Under the pieces are notes generated by a model. The model was not told the origin of the DNA, made no database searches, and saw only the letters and a program-made list of their open reading frames with translations. From positions 5,704,001 through 5,768,000 of the forward strand of contig OX638372.1 of the NCBI GenBank assembly GCA_951812925.1: a stretch of 64,000 bases of DNA. The letters are read 5' to 3'. Source of the stretch: Calliopum simillimum (Eukaryota > Arthropoda > Insecta > Diptera > Lauxaniidae). Positions 44,456 through 56,960 of the stretch are shown piece after piece (the stretch's first letter is position 1; each line of letters starts with the position of its first letter). The position numbers were made by a program, and so were the translations under genes.

Positions 44456-46929
44456 TACATAAATTGAATCAGACTACAAGCAAGTTTTATTTATTTTTTT
44501 TAAAAGGTACTATTTTTGATACTTTTTTAGTACTTAAATTATTTTAGTACTTTTTGATTCTTAAATTATTTCAGTTACTTTATAATACTAAAATTATTTC
44601 AGTCCTTAATTTTTTAGTACTAAAATTCTAAACTACTTTGAAAAGGTAGGAATTAGGCTATTAGCACAAAATTAGTTTTTTGCTATTTGGCAAAAAGTAC
44701 TATTTTTACTACTGTTTTAGTACTTGGAATAATAAAATCATTCTATGCATAAATTTTAGATCTTCTTAAATATTTTTTGTAGAAAGAAGACAAAATTACA
44801 AAAATTTAATACCAAGAGTATAACTTTTAGCGGTTTTCGGGTTATACTTAATTTTTTTGTGTGCTTATAGCCTAATACAATACTTTTCTCAAATTATTCT
44901 GAAATCACCTGAGAAATATACAAGTAATGGACAGTTCTATGACGATGTATTTGTCATTTTTTCTATCTCCGCAAAATCCATTTCTATAGTTTTTGGCCTG
45001 ACACGAAACCACGTTCTAAATTCCAGCAAAATCCGAAATAATGAAGTCAAATCTTGTTACACTATAGTCATGAAATGACTGAATTTACTCCAAAAAGTTT
45101 TCCACACATATTTTCCATAGGGGACATTTTGTTATTTTGACTGCATAGGTATTAGTGTGTTTGAACACAAATGTTGTGGTTGTGCATTTATGTCAGTTTT
45201 TTTATCTGTGTACAGGATATGCATACAACCACATCCATGCAAGCAAGCGCATAGGTATACATATAGAAACTTCGGCACAAACGACAAGGATCTGCCGCAT
45301 GTAAGCTGGTTTTAGTGTCATGTTTATCTCTACCACTTTTGTCCATTAGTTTTCTTGCTCTGACTAAGGCTGCTAACACTGCATCTAAAGCTCTCATTCT
45401 CACAATTTTACACACTGTTTTTTCCCACTTCTACTTTTCAGAATTTTTCCCTTGTCGGTTTGTCTTGTTTAAAATTCAAGTTACTTCCTTCAGTTTAGTA
45501 CAAACTCTGCACAAACACACACACATTTGCAGTATTAAGTGCTACTTAAAGTTGCACTATGGTGTAAAATAACAACAACAACAACAAAAATAAATTGAGC
45601 AACATAAACAAACCATCATCGTATAAAAACAATAACAATTAGATGAAGAAGTAGAAAAAGTAAAAACACACACAGACAACAAGTTCAACATTTTTGTTGC
45701 GTTTACTCTTGTTTTTATGCAAAGTTTTTTTTTTGTTCTTTTTTTTAAAATATGTTGTCGAAAAAATTTGTATAATTTTATTATTGTTGTTGTTGTTTCT
45801 CTTTTTATCACAATTACCACATTGCACAAGCATTTAACTTCAAAGTCTGCGAACAAAAAATAAAGCTGTTATGTTTAACTTGAGGAAAAAACTTTGCTTA
45901 AAAAAAAACACACTCAATTTCATAACTTCATATAAATTTGACTGTGGTAGGTGGAATAACCTCATTTTTCGTGCATTTTATTGGAAAGAACGCATTTGAC
46001 CTGCAGTAAAAATGAAAAATTGATATAAAATTATAGCGGATTAACGACTTGAAATGTTTATCTGAAAGCTTAAAAGTTTTGATATCGAAGTTGTAAAAAT
46101 AAATCGATTTTCATATCAAAATTTTATCGTTGTTTACTTCATTTTAGTGACTCATAAAGTTATGGACGTACGCATTAAAAAAAAAAATAATAAAAAAGTT
46201 TACCTTTCGTTTTAAAAAATATGCATAAACCAAAACTTTTGTAGTTAAAAGTGTTTAAATCAATTAAACCTTTAACCCTAGAAACATATCATTAATATTT
46301 CTGACATTAAAACATGAGCCGAATACCAAATATCTATTTCCAGTTTCTTCTCTTGTCTGCTGATTTTACATACCCCTATATCTATAGTATTGTCTGCACA
46401 GCTCATTTAGTTGCTTTTATTCAAAACTTAATAAATTAAATCTACATGAATTTTGAATTGTAGTTATATTTCGCCACCACTACCTACCAATCTCACATAA
46501 AACCATAATAAACTCATGAACTTCCTATGAATTGTTGGTTCAATTGAATTGAACTTTATTTCTTCATTTATTTGCAATAAAACATGAAATACCAAGTCTT
46601 GTTAGCATTCAATTTCCACACTCCATTCACAAATACCAACAAAATCACTATGTGTCGATGTTTGTTCACATTTATACGAGTGTGCATGTGAGCATTATTT
46701 GGAGTAACAATAGATCGGTGAAAGTAAAGAAAAATTGTGCCAGCAAGAACTAAACTGACTACTATTGTTTGGTACCATGAGAATGTGGTCCGAACGTGAG
46801 TTTTATAATGTGATTGTGTTTTGCTCACTAGAGATGGATGTACAACAATTTAAACTTTTGCTCGAATGTGTAAATTGTGCAGATTTTTTATGAAAAATTT
46901 AAAACTTAATTTTAAAACCTAAGTGAATT
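44456..46929. other. No gene recognised
   Basis: Contains imperfect TTAGTACT(TA)AAATTATTTCAG repeats near 44520-44620 and triplet runs (CAA near 45572, TTG near 45785). Minus-strand frames at 45188 and 46568 lack splice or family support. Confidence 0.45.
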
Positions 46930-47409
46930 TAAATATTAGACCGGGTCGATTTTGTATGAAGCAAAATAAAATCATCCCGAAACCAACTCAAAAGTTAGAA
47001 GGACTCGTAAAAACGATATCGGCGTTTAAAAATTATAAATTTTTCTTGGTGATATAGATAATATTCGCATCCCAAAATCGTTTTTCTTACGTTTTTCAAT
47101 TACGCGGTGGGAAAAACAATTTTTTACTCAAAAATGCTTAGAATTGTCCAAAGAATACGTGTGGATTTTTTCAGAATTTTTGGAATTTTTTTTTTAATGT
47201 TTTATTTTTTTGACCAAGTTTTGAAAAAATATAAAATAGCTCAAAAAATTCTGAAAAAATGCACACGTATTTTCTGGACAATTCCAAGCATTTTTTGTTT
47301 TATACACATTTTTCCTTAGCTTCCTTGATTTTGAGAAAAAAAAAACGTTTTTCAGACATTGTTAGTGAAAAACGTAAAAAAATTGATTTTTGGAACTGAG
47401 TATTATCAA
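46930..47409. mobile_element. Palindromic element, family E, partial copy
   Basis: CAACTCAAAAGTTAGAAGGA and ACGATATCGGCG match the outer end of 10917-14045. The arms TTACGTTTTTCA, AATGCTTAGAATTGTCCA, AATACGTGTGGATTTTTTCA reappear inverted as TGAAAAAATGCACACGTATT, TGGACAATTCCAAGCATT and AAAACGTAAAAAAATTG, centred near 47205. The right end stops where the TAGGGG element begins. Confidence 0.75.
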
Positions 47410-48318
47410 TAGGGGAAGGGTACCGGTTGTGGGCACCGTTTTGTTTTCGACTCATAACTTTTGACCAAATGTATATTATGCTGACGTATAAGTGTAAATG
47501 GAAAGCTAAAGACCTTAGCTAACTATGGGTGAAGAAAGTAAATTGATTTCATCAGTTGGAAAAATTATATCAAAAAAATAGTGAAGTTATCGTTTTTGAC
47601 AAAAAAAATTTGGATCCGGTTGTGGGCCTTGTTGACATTGCTCTTTTGCCAAGCATGATTTTTTTGTACCAATCCATACCCGCCATCTGCTCCTCGGTCT
47701 ACTTGGCTGGAAACTCAATACCGAGATATTTGCAAAGTTTTATGCCACCTCAACACCCACACTTAATTAAAATAACTTTTTTCTACGATATCTTCAAAGA
47801 GCCTATTGGTTCTTTCCACTAAAAAAGCATAAAATTGCTTAAGAATACCATTAAGATTAGTAACGTTGGCATCCACGATGATATTTCAGTAAAACACACG
47901 CTTTAAATAAAAAAAAGGGGTGCCCACACCCGGACCACTTCGGGGTCCATGCTCGAATTTGATAGCCACTTTGAAAAGCAATTAGCAAATTGTGTTGTGT
48001 GAACATTTTGGTTGCATTCGGTCTTGAACCACAAAATACAATAAATTTACTACATAAATATTGACTGCGCTCAGCTTTTCGATTGATTCACTTCGATTTA
48101 TAGCACTTAGAAAATTATTGAAAAAAACTTTTGTGTTGACTTTTACTTATTCAAAAATTTTTTTCTTCTCAGCATCAAGCAAATGCGTCTGTTTTCTCCG
48201 GTAAATGCACAAAAACTTTATGCTGTCATTACACGCGCTTAACATTTGTCAGAACAGCCGCATTTGTTTTCGGTCAAAGGTTACCGCGGGGGTGCCCACT
48301 GGCGGTACCCAACCCCTA
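47410..48318. mobile_element. TIR element beginning TAGGGGAAGGGTACCG
   Basis: Left TAGGGGAAGGGTACCGG with GTGGGCACCG; right GGTGCCCACTGGCGGTACCC plus AACCCCTA, its imperfect complement. GGGTGCCCACACCCGG recurs inside near 47917. About 909 bp, no transposase; the 88-codon frame (47556) is not recognised. TA at both edges may be the target duplication. It appears inserted in, or to have truncated, the palindrome on its left. Confidence 0.7.
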
Positions 48319-49351
48319 CACAAAAAAAATTTTTAAAGGTTAAAATTTTTGTAAGAATTGCATGCTTTTAGGCTTTGAGTATTTTGGTTTAGAGTCAGAA
48401 TATTTTATTGTCGATTATAAGTGCGCGTTGTCATGAACTTCGCTAAGTTTACGGATGTTGTTCTATTTGAAGGGCTAACTTTCATCAATTGAATCACTCA
48501 GCGATTTTAAAGCTCATGTTTCGAAGATTTTCTATGATAGTAAATAAATTTTGCACTAACGTACATTTCTATTATTCGTTTCCAAGCAGGTCATCATACC
48601 ACAGTTAGCCAAATAGCCAAGCAACACGTCAACTCAATACACATACATAGATGTTAACCTTAGCATACATACAACCGCACGTATAAATACGTGCTACAAA
48701 ATGGTCATTATTTCTGATCATATTTAAAGTGCAGAGACCCAAGCAACAACTACATACTTGTCATCGTAGTCCAGCTAAACCGAATAACTCAACTCAGCCA
48801 ATTGAAAAATGCTCTTTTATGATTGTCCTTTTACACATACGTCCACCGACCATAGGACGGATGATGATGAGGACGGCAACGAAACACTTGAACTTTTGTC
48901 CATTTTGTTCAGTTTTTGTTGATTTACGTAATGAAATGATTTTATTCTCTATGCATTTCATATGACTATTTATTTATTGTATGAGAATGGCTTTTGAAGT
49001 TTACATGTGTATGTGTGTGCCTATGTATGTAATATTTGTGTGTATGCTGGTTGGATTTAGTCATTAAATTAAAATAGTTTAGGCAAGAAATGAATGCCAA
49101 GTGCTATACATACTCATGTGTGCTTGTTTAGAGAATGTGTAGGTGGTGGTGATGGTACTGGTGTTGGTATTGGACTTGGTTTTTGACTTGGTGTGCGTGC
49201 ATGGATGCTTGGGAATCTTCCATTGACGTAAACAAGTGGCACGTAAAATATTATGAAAGTTTAATGACGTTTGATCGCATGAGAAAATTTGCCCCTTATG
49301 AATATGTGTGGGTAGAGTTTACCTTGTTGATGTAGGGATATGTTGTATTTG
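48319..49351. other. No gene recognised
   Basis: Intergenic; GTGGTGGTGATGG-type simple sequence near 49145 and TATGTGTGT-type near 49000. Confidence 0.5.
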
Positions 49352-49906
49352 TGAAGTTAGTTAATTGACTGCTTTTTTGTTTGTATAGTACTAATGAAAG
49401 TACCAACGCGCTTTTTCTAAATTGAAGTATGATAATTTTATATTGAACTAATTAAACAGTCATTTTTGCAATTTTTCAACAACAGACGCAAGCAAGTGTT
49501 AACATGGAAATTGATTACATATGTTTCGGCTACTTCATGTGTATAGCCTCATCAGATCAGTTTTAGTTAAATCTTGCTAGAAACCGTACTCGAACCCGTG
49601 ACTCCGGTTTCTAATGAAAGAAACGCGGTGCTTAAGCGATTGCGCTATAGGTCACGAATAAACTCTCTGAACAGGATCGCCATTATGAATAAATCATAAG
49701 GCTCACTAGCGCCGTCTGTTGTGAAGAATTGCCAAATTGTTAGTTGGTAACACACTCTGGTTTTGAGACATGCTACGATAGCTACAAAAATGACTGTTTA
49801 ATTAGCTCAATATAAAATTATCATACTTCAATTTAGAAAAAGCGCGTTGGTACTTTCATTAGTACTATACAAGCAAAAAAACAGTCAATAAACTAACTTC
49901 ATAATT
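49352..49906. mobile_element. TIR element, family H, complete copy
   Basis: Ends with ~120 bp inverted repeats: GAAGTTAGTTAATTGACTG ... TAGTACTAATGAAAGTACCA ... TTGAAGTATGATAATTTTAT on the left; the complement (ATAAAATTATCATACTTCAA ... TACTTTCATTAGTACTA ... CAGTCAATAAACTAACTTC) on the right. The centre carries a minus-strand tRNA-like segment and GATGAGGC/GCCTCATC. A lone end of this family lies at 11938-12000. Confidence 0.8.
49574..49662 (-). repeat. tRNA-like segment in family H element
   Basis: Minus strand: GACCTATAGCGCAATCGCTT (box-A-like D-arm), then GTTTC...GAAAC able to form an anticodon-type stem, then GTCACGGGTTCGAGTACGG (T-arm with GGTTCGAG). About 85 bases. The T-stem mispairs, so a tRNA-derived relic is more likely than a working gene. 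Confidence 0.5.
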
Positions 49907-49989
49907 TATCTAGGGGAACCTGCCTATCTATCATTAAAATTCTCGTAATTTCGAGAGCCTGCATTGTATGTGGAAAACAAATCAGCCCT

Positions 49990-50405
49990 TGCAGGTTTTA
50001 ATTGTAGCTAGCGTAGCATGTCTCAAAACCAGAGTGTGTTACCAACTAACAATTTGGCAATTTTTCACAACAGACGGCGCTAGTGAGCCTTATGATTTAT
50101 TCATAATGGCGATCCTGTTCAGAGAGTTTATTCGTGACCTATAGCGCAATCGCTTATGCACCGCGTTTCTTTCATTAGAAACCGGAGTCACGGGTTCAAG
50201 TACGGTTTCTAGCAAAATTTAACTTAAACTGATCTGATGAGGCTATATACATGATTACATATGAAAAATATATAAATATTTATGTAGAAGTAGCCGAAAC
50301 ATATGCAATCAATTTCCATGTTAACACTTGCTTGCGTCTGTTGTTGAAAAATTGCAAAAATGACTGTTTAATTAGTTCAATATAAAATTATCATACTTCA
50401 ATATG
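49990..50405. mobile_element. Second family H copy, inverted and truncated
   Basis: Complement of 49390-49790 in order: TAGCATGTCTCAAAACCAGA, ACCAACTAACAATTTGGCAA, GACGGCGCTAGTGAGCC, CGGAGTCACGGG, CTGATCTGATGAGGC, AACACTTGCTTGCGTCTGTT, CATACTTCAA. It lacks the outer TAGTACTAATG end and has a ~40 bp insertion near 50250. With 49352-49906 it forms a ~1 kb palindrome. Confidence 0.8.
50130..50213 (+). repeat. tRNA-like segment, plus-strand mate of 49574-49662
   Basis: GTGACCTATAGCGCAATCGC, the GTTTC/GAAAC stem and GTCACGGGTTCAAGTACGG, differing from the other copy at only a few positions. Confidence 0.5.
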
Positions 50406-51187
50406 TTGCATTTATTGTATATATGGGTGGTTCTCCAAAAAATGTACCATTCGATGTCGCGGGGCTCAAACCCATGTTAAAATTTAAAATTCGATATTTA
50501 AACTATTTAAAAGTGATACTTATCCAAAGCTTCCATACAAATTACTTAGAAAAATAGTACATTTTTAATAATTTACTATGGAGTTATAACATAAAGTGTT
50601 AAAATGTCATTCTCCGTTCTGTCCCCAACCGCTTCTTAGTGCACTTAATTTGCCCGTGTACAACACTGTTTGCATAGATATTTCACCTACTTTTTTTCTG
50701 TGTTAACTCTTCGAAAATTTTTTTTTATACAGACTTGACCACCATGAAAGTTGGTCCCTCAATTAAGACTATCTCCGCTTAGTTTTGTTATTCCGAATGT
50801 AAATTTTTTAAATATTGTGTTAATAGAGAACTGAAAGTGAAGAGAAAGAGGAGATTCATTGCATTTTCAGATCAGCCACTTTTGGTTTTTCGATAGTGAG
50901 TGTTCGTGTGTTTTAAAAAAAAAAAAATTTAAAAACTTTGTAAAGAACGCAAGTGTGCATCATTCTCCGCGTTAGTTTTTTTTTATATTACTAAACATAT
51001 TATTTTATCTTTATACTTATAAGTAAAACAATGACCAATTACGGGGGCTATCCACCAGTTTCAACTTTTATAAAAAAATTTTTATTTTCATTGTGTTATT
51101 ACTGTTTTTGCAATATTTCGTCATTCTTCGTTTCATCATTCTCCATTGTTTTTTTGCAACATTTAAACAGTCTCCGTTTAGAAACCC
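50406..51187. other. No gene recognised
   Basis: Contains several CATTCTCCGTT/CATTCTCCGCG-like phrases (50613, 50960, 51142) suggesting an uncharacterised repeat, but no clear boundaries. Confidence 0.4.
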
Positions 51188-51440
51188 TCCACTTGGTTTT
51201 TTTTTAAGTTTTGCTTAAACTATTTATTTAAAAAATAAACTATAAAATTTAGTCTTAAAACACTTACATAAACTTTTTAAAAATCCTACATAAATTTTTA
51301 GGGCCGTCACCTGGTTATTTGACACCAAAAGTATTTGCTCTATTTTTAGCAAGTTTTGGTAAGTGTTTCAAGACTAAATATTGATTTTTTTCTTAAAATA
51401 AATAATTTAAGCAAAACTTTAAAAAACCAGCATATGGCAA
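51188..51440. repeat. Inverted repeat of ~250 bp
   Basis: Left: CTTGGTTTTTTTTTAAGTTT, GCTTAAACTATTTATTTAA, TTTAGTCTTAAAACACTTAC. Right, complement: GTAAGTGTTTCAAGACTAAA, TTAAAATAAATAATTTAAGC, AAAACTTTAAAAAACCAG. The loop has GGGCCGTCACCTGGTTATTT. Further related phrases run to about 51630. Confidence 0.75.
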
Positions 51441-52904
51441 CAATGAAAATTTTTGTAAAATTTAAAAAAAGTTTATATGAGCGTTTCTGAAACCAAAAAT
51501 TTCAATTTAGTCAAAAACAATGGAAGAATTGTGTAAGATTTTCGAAAATAACCAGGTGGCAACCCTAAAAATGTATGTTGGATTTTTCAAAAAATTATTT
51601 AAGCGTTTTGAGACTAAAATTTTATTTTTATTCTTTATATATTTTTATATTTCTGGGACAGTTCTGAACAACTTTTCTTAGTTCTATCTTTCAAAATTCG
51701 GAGATATAGCCATCGGAAGATCGAGATATACCTTTATAAAAACCAGTATAAGTTCGGAACCCCTTGATGGATTTTAATAATATTGGTGTAATATGAAAGG
51801 TATTTTAATTGGCTATAAAAGATTTAAATTTGGGTCATGGTTTTCAAGATGTGGCAATTTTTCGAAAATTTTGACCACTTTTGTGTATGCACTGTAGAGT
51901 GAGTTTATGTAAATTTTTGTAAAAAAATCCACAAACTCAATTTGGATTAAACAATTGTTTCATGATATTGGCGTCACTTTCGATGAAATATAAGGCAAAA
52001 GTAGTTTCATAATATGAATTGGCTGCCATTTTGATAGAAATGAAAAATACTACGTATTTCAGAAAACTTTACTCGAGAATGAAAGAAATATATCTGTCAA
52101 ATGTAGTCATTTTGAGCAGGGGCATAAATAGGATTTTATTTTGAGGGGAGAGTTGTACTGCCCGACTAGCTATTTTGTTCAAAATCAAGAAATAAATTAT
52201 ACTCATTCGTCTTTTTGCAAGGCAATTAAGGTGGAGGCTAGAAGCCCCTGAGTGCTCTCCATAAATTCTTTTGAACAGAAGTCGCTTAGATTCTAATTTT
52301 ACTGGACTAATGCACATTCTGCTTAATTTTGTTAAAAAAAAGAGTTAAAATCATCACTGGCCTTAAATTCTTTTAAATGAAAATAAACCTAAATGTTCTT
52401 TCTGTTTAGTTTTGTTGTAAATTTAACAGCACCGCTGCAACAGTGGCAGTCGTCGTCGGCGTTGACGTTAATTAATATTTGTATCTCCAGCCAAAACCAA
52501 AACCAAAAAAAAAGTAAAAAAAATTCGATTATTTGTGGTGCAAACACAAAATTATTACAGTTGTTGCTGCTGTTGTTGTTGTTGGTCTTACCGGTATTGC
52601 AGTTAACCCAGTAAAATCCAATCAAAAACCATGCCATTCCCAGGAGAAAAGCACAAGAGCTAATTTACATGAATTGACATACACACACACAGTAGTAAGG
52701 GAGCTGCTCTACTAAATAGATACAACGACGAGATTGGGAGTTTGAAAAAGACTGCGGCGGGTGGGGTTAGTTAGGTAGGCAAAGTAAAATTGATGCATAA
52801 ATTGAGCTTGACAATTTGGCATTGGGAATGGTAAACCACGTTATGGCCGCACCAAAAGAGAAGTACATGGTGGAATTTCGAATAGCGCGGCATGGCATAC
52901 AGTG
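51441..52904. other. No gene recognised
   Basis: AT-rich; triplet (GTT/TGC) run near 52560. The 82-codon frames near 52389-52637 follow low-complexity sequence. Confidence 0.45.
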
Positions 52905-53090
52905 GTATGGCTTCATATATTTTATGGAAAAAATAGCTAGTTAAGAAATATTCCAAAAATGAGCGTGATAAATCAACGGACAGGCCTATCTCTCATTGAA
53001 AATTAACCGAAATTCTTTATCCCTAAAGGTATGCGACACATTATTTCTATAAACAATTACTTACCTTGCAAACTCGCATTGATCAAACAC
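52905..53090. repeat. Dispersed repeat, direct copy of 18165-18380
   Basis: GGCTTCATATATTTTATGGA, AAATCAACGGACAGGCCTA, CCCTAAAGGTATGCGA and AACAATTACTTACCTTGCA follow the same order as the earlier copy. Confidence 0.65.
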
Positions 53091-53179
53091 AAGATATGTA
53101 ATTTATTTTATTATTATTAATTAAAATAAGGATTTATTATCGTCAAGAAAAACTTAGCCAAGAAAAATAAGCCTACATT

Positions 53180-53905
53180 TAGTTCAGGGTAAAATTTCCA
53201 CCACACCAGCAAAACCAGACGCAACGGCAACATTGCGCAACAGCTGTTTTTGACACGCAGCTGTCGTTAGATCTGGTTGCTGTCACAGAAACAGAAAATA
53301 AATTTAGACACACAGCAGTTGATCGGGACAATCTTTACGTGGCCGGCGCCGGGTAAACAACTGCAGCAGCAGCAGTAAGCAGGAGACAAGCGGTAAGCAG
53401 CAAGAAAACAAGGTATATTTGATAAGTTAAAGTAGTTGTAGTAGTAGTAATGGGATGTAGTAGCACTGAGACCGCAGCGCTAAACACAAGTAGCCCAATA
53501 ATAAATCAGTTGCCTGTGTTTAACACAAGGGTGAGAGGTCACATAAACGAGTAGCCCGATAATATATTAGTCACTCACGGCTATAGAGCACGCGTTCAAG
53601 AGAATACCATTGCGTTAGGTGTGAGCGTGGCAACTAACTACTCTCAACTAGGCTACGGCTGGCGGCGGAGAAAGCGACGCACTGGAGCAGAGAGTGGTGG
53701 GGAGTAGAGAGACGTGTCTCATTTATTATACAATAATATTATAAGTATATTGAGAGAAACCGAGTAAGTATGAAAATTAATAAAGCCCCAACCCGTGAAT
53801 TTCAATTTAACCAAGAGGTCGTTCTTTTCTTTTATAAATTTTTGTAGACGAACCCCTGGCCACCGGCGAGCAAAAATCGCTGGCAAAAAGATTCGTTACA
53901 CTGAA
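53180..53905 (+). other. GC-richer block, possibly an LTR or retroelement leader
   Basis: Unlike its AT-rich surroundings: CAG runs near 53362 (CTGCAGCAGCAGCAGTAAGC), GGCCGGCGCCGGG at 53342, a purine-rich GTGGTGGGGAGTAGAGAG, then ATTAATAAAGCCCC (AATAAA) and CTGGCCACCGGCGAGC, ending GATTCGTTACA. The order (AATAAA, short tail, ACA) is LTR-like, but I cannot place a TG start or duplication. Confidence 0.25.
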
Positions 53906-56204
53906 AACTGATGAATTGAATTATTACCTTGAAACATATCGAACTTTTCTTGACTTAAATTGAAAGAGTGGAAAAATTTTTCACATATCAAAGGCATAGC
54001 TAGACGTAGCCAACTAAGTAATTTTCCGAGCAAACTTAAAAATGCTGTATTTCATTTGCGCATATCTTTTAAATAATTTATGTCATCTTAATAATTTTTT
54101 CTACAAATTAATTGGGAAATTCAATACTTCAATAAAAAATTCAAGAAAAATGTCTGTAAAAAACTGAGTTGCATGAAAGAGTTAATCAATTTTACACATA
54201 CAACCTTTAAGTGACTTTGGCTAATTTTTTCAAAGTAAAAATTTGACATTTTTGGAAAAAATATTAATGGCATCTTCTTAGCCAAACATTTCTTTCAAAA
54301 ACTGCATTATTAGATTTTCGAAATTTTTGGGTCGAAATATTGCTTTTTTTCCACCAAAATACCACTGTGCGACGCGGCACACAAAACACAAACGGCCGGA
54401 ATAATGAAAAATAATTTTTAATACTTTGCTTGTTCATTTTCCTTTAGGCCACAACAAATATCCCATTTTTATCGAAAATTGCCAAAGGGATCGCAATAAG
54501 GAATATGGATGGGTGGGTGCGAAAAGCAAAGAAAAACAAAATACAATGAATTAATGTAAAATCATTGTAGGGGAAGCGGGAAAAACATGATTGGGATTAA
54601 ATCTGCGGCGCTTGCGGCAAAGGCAAATCAGAAGATGGTTTTCCTTTGTTAATTCTTGGCGCTTGGTTTTCATATAATTTTTTAAGAAAAAAAAAGAAAA
54701 GGAATTAAACTGTGCAACAAAGCTGAAATTATTGTTTGATGACTTTCATAATCATCTAAACAATGTGTCCTCCTTTTCCTTTGAGAGAAGTTCCAACAAA
54801 TTTAAATATTAAATTGTCTGTCTGCCAGTACAATCAATATAGACAAAAATAAATAACGTCTAAAAAATATTTTTTTGTCAGCTCAGCATTCAAAATTTTT
54901 TCTTTTTCTGTTTTTTGCGCTACCAACTCAGGCAAATATACAAAATTCGATTAATCGACGAGTTGGCAGCATAAAACAATAACAAAAATGACTGAATGAA
55001 TGGATGCTAAAATAAACTTCGAGAAAACACAGACATTTTCCCAAACACGAAGTGGCGTTCTGCCCTCTCCCCACGCCCACTTGTATAACCAACACAGCTT
55101 TTGCTGATTGTGCTGTAAAATGTTGTACGTGGTAACGCAAACGCCGCATCTATGGGTTTTAAAATCTTTTTTTCTCTTAATTGTTATTTAATTGGATCTT
55201 TTTTGTTGTTGCTGTTGCCCTGGCTATTTCTATTCTAGCACCGGTGGGCAAATTTTGAAGGTGTAACTTTTCTATTTAACTTAAGCATCATTTTCAATTC
55301 ATTTACAAAGTTATTAATTTTTGCCCTTAAAGGGTTGAAATTTACACAGCGCCAATAAAACCACAAAGAAACAAAGTCTCCAAGTGAAGTGAAGTGAAGT
55401 GAAGTGAAGGATAAACATTGATAATAAAATTATGTAAATTTTATTGCTTAAGCAAGAGTAAACTTGTAGACATCTATAGCATATACAAATTTACCTTCTT
55501 CTTCTTCGCTGTATCTGTAAAATTTCCCAACTTTTTCACCTTTTTAGCTTTTTAACTTTTAACTCTTCAATAAAATTCACTTTAAAAGTATTTTGCTGCG
55601 TCATTTATCAGCAGTGCGCAGCACCTCCTTTCTTTCATCCCGCACACATTTTGCAAATTAAAATAATGTCAAAAATTTAGCCTACAAATATCCTAGCACA
55701 AGCACATATACGATTACATATTTTTAAGGATATAAACTTCCCAGTAAAGAAAAAAAAAAAAAAAAAACACGCGTGCAACTTAGTACACATAAAGGAACTC
55801 AAACTTATATATGGGAATTTACATGCTGTCGAACGTGACCGTTAAACACATTTAAAGTAAAAAAAGTCAAATAAAACGGATTTTTATTTTGGCAATAGAC
55901 TTCACCTATAGCTCTTACTTAGCTCTATAATTGTTGCTAATGTTGATTTTGGAAAATTTTTCGTTTTCAAGCTAATTTTAAAAAAACCAAGGCATTCGCA
56001 TGGGACAAAATTAGAAGTGGTTTTCGCGCCAAACAATTCAATGCCGATTTCAGGAAAACCTGTGTCAATATTTCAATGTGACTATTTTTATAATGTTGTG
56101 CATTGATGTTTCTTAAAAATGGTTTGATTTTAACCAAAAATGATTTATACTTTTTTTAAATTTAATATTATCGCGGTTGCATGGAACGTGTCGCATGGGA
56201 CATT
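53906..56204. other. No gene recognised
   Basis: AT-rich; five GAAGT units near 55383-55408. A minus-strand frame at 54928-55149 has no family support. Confidence 0.45.
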
Positions 56205-56960
56205 TTATTCGACTAAAAATCTCTTAAAATCAACTCCTACATTCTTGATTCTTAAAAAAAAAAAAAATTGAGCAAAGAATTTTTTTTTTTCTCAAATAAC
56301 AGTTTCCCCTGACCTCTGTTATTGATTTTCTTCGGGTATTTTAAAATCCTCTTTTTAATTTGGCCATAGCATGTAAACGGTCCAAAAAACTACCACGGTC
56401 TTTTCTAGAAAAATGAGCCCTATTAAAAATTGTTAGGTCCACTGAAGATGTCAATTATATCTTGGTGTACCGATTTTAAGCAATAGGGTCCCAAATATAA
56501 AACTGTATTTAAGGAAAAAAATTAAGCATCACCTTTATTACAACCATTATAACAATTCAAGTTTCTAACTGAATAGGTCTCGATAACTTTTTTTAAATAA
56601 TTTATAGTTGCTAATTCCGAGCCTGGTATCTGTTTTTTTCTATCAGGTCTGATATTGCCCCTATTTTTGGAGTGAAATTGATATTCCCAAAAGTCTGTTA
56701 AAATCAATTCCAACATTGTTGACGATTATTAGTAAGCTGGTCGCAATGAATCAAGAAATTTTTTTTTTATGCAAACAGCATTTGTGGCATTTTATAAACC
56801 GCTTTTTTAGAATTTGACCATAGCATGTAAGCGCTCCAGAAAATTATCAAAGTCTATCCGAGAAAAATGTCCCCCATAGAAAAATAGTTAGGGTCGTCAA
56901 CCATATATAGTCTACTGATTTTAAAGTATATGATTCCAAATTTAAAGCTTTTCTTGTCTT
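56205..56960. repeat. Direct tandem duplication, period ~482 bp
   Basis: Blocks near 56220 (TTAAAATCAACTCC, ACATT), 56365 (CCATAGCATGTAAACGGTCC), 56410 (AGAAAAATGAGCCC) and 56480 (GATTTTAAGCAATAGG) recur in order near 56700, 56818 (CCATAGCATGTAAGCGCTCC), 56862 (GAGAAAAATGTCCCC) and 56918. The copies have diverged by perhaps a quarter of positions. Confidence 0.75.

Noticed and set aside
45188..45415. 75-codon minus-strand frame with Arg/Ala-rich start
   Set aside because: No family motif, no splice sites in phase and AT-rich unconserved surroundings.
46568..46828. Minus-strand frame with one hydrophobic segment, considered as the missing monooxygenase signal exon
   Set aside because: No strong donor in phase 1 follows the hydrophobic part, and there is a long charged N-terminus before it.
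49574..49662. Possible genuine tRNA gene
   Set aside because: T-stem and acceptor stem mispair and the segment is inside a repeated TIR element.
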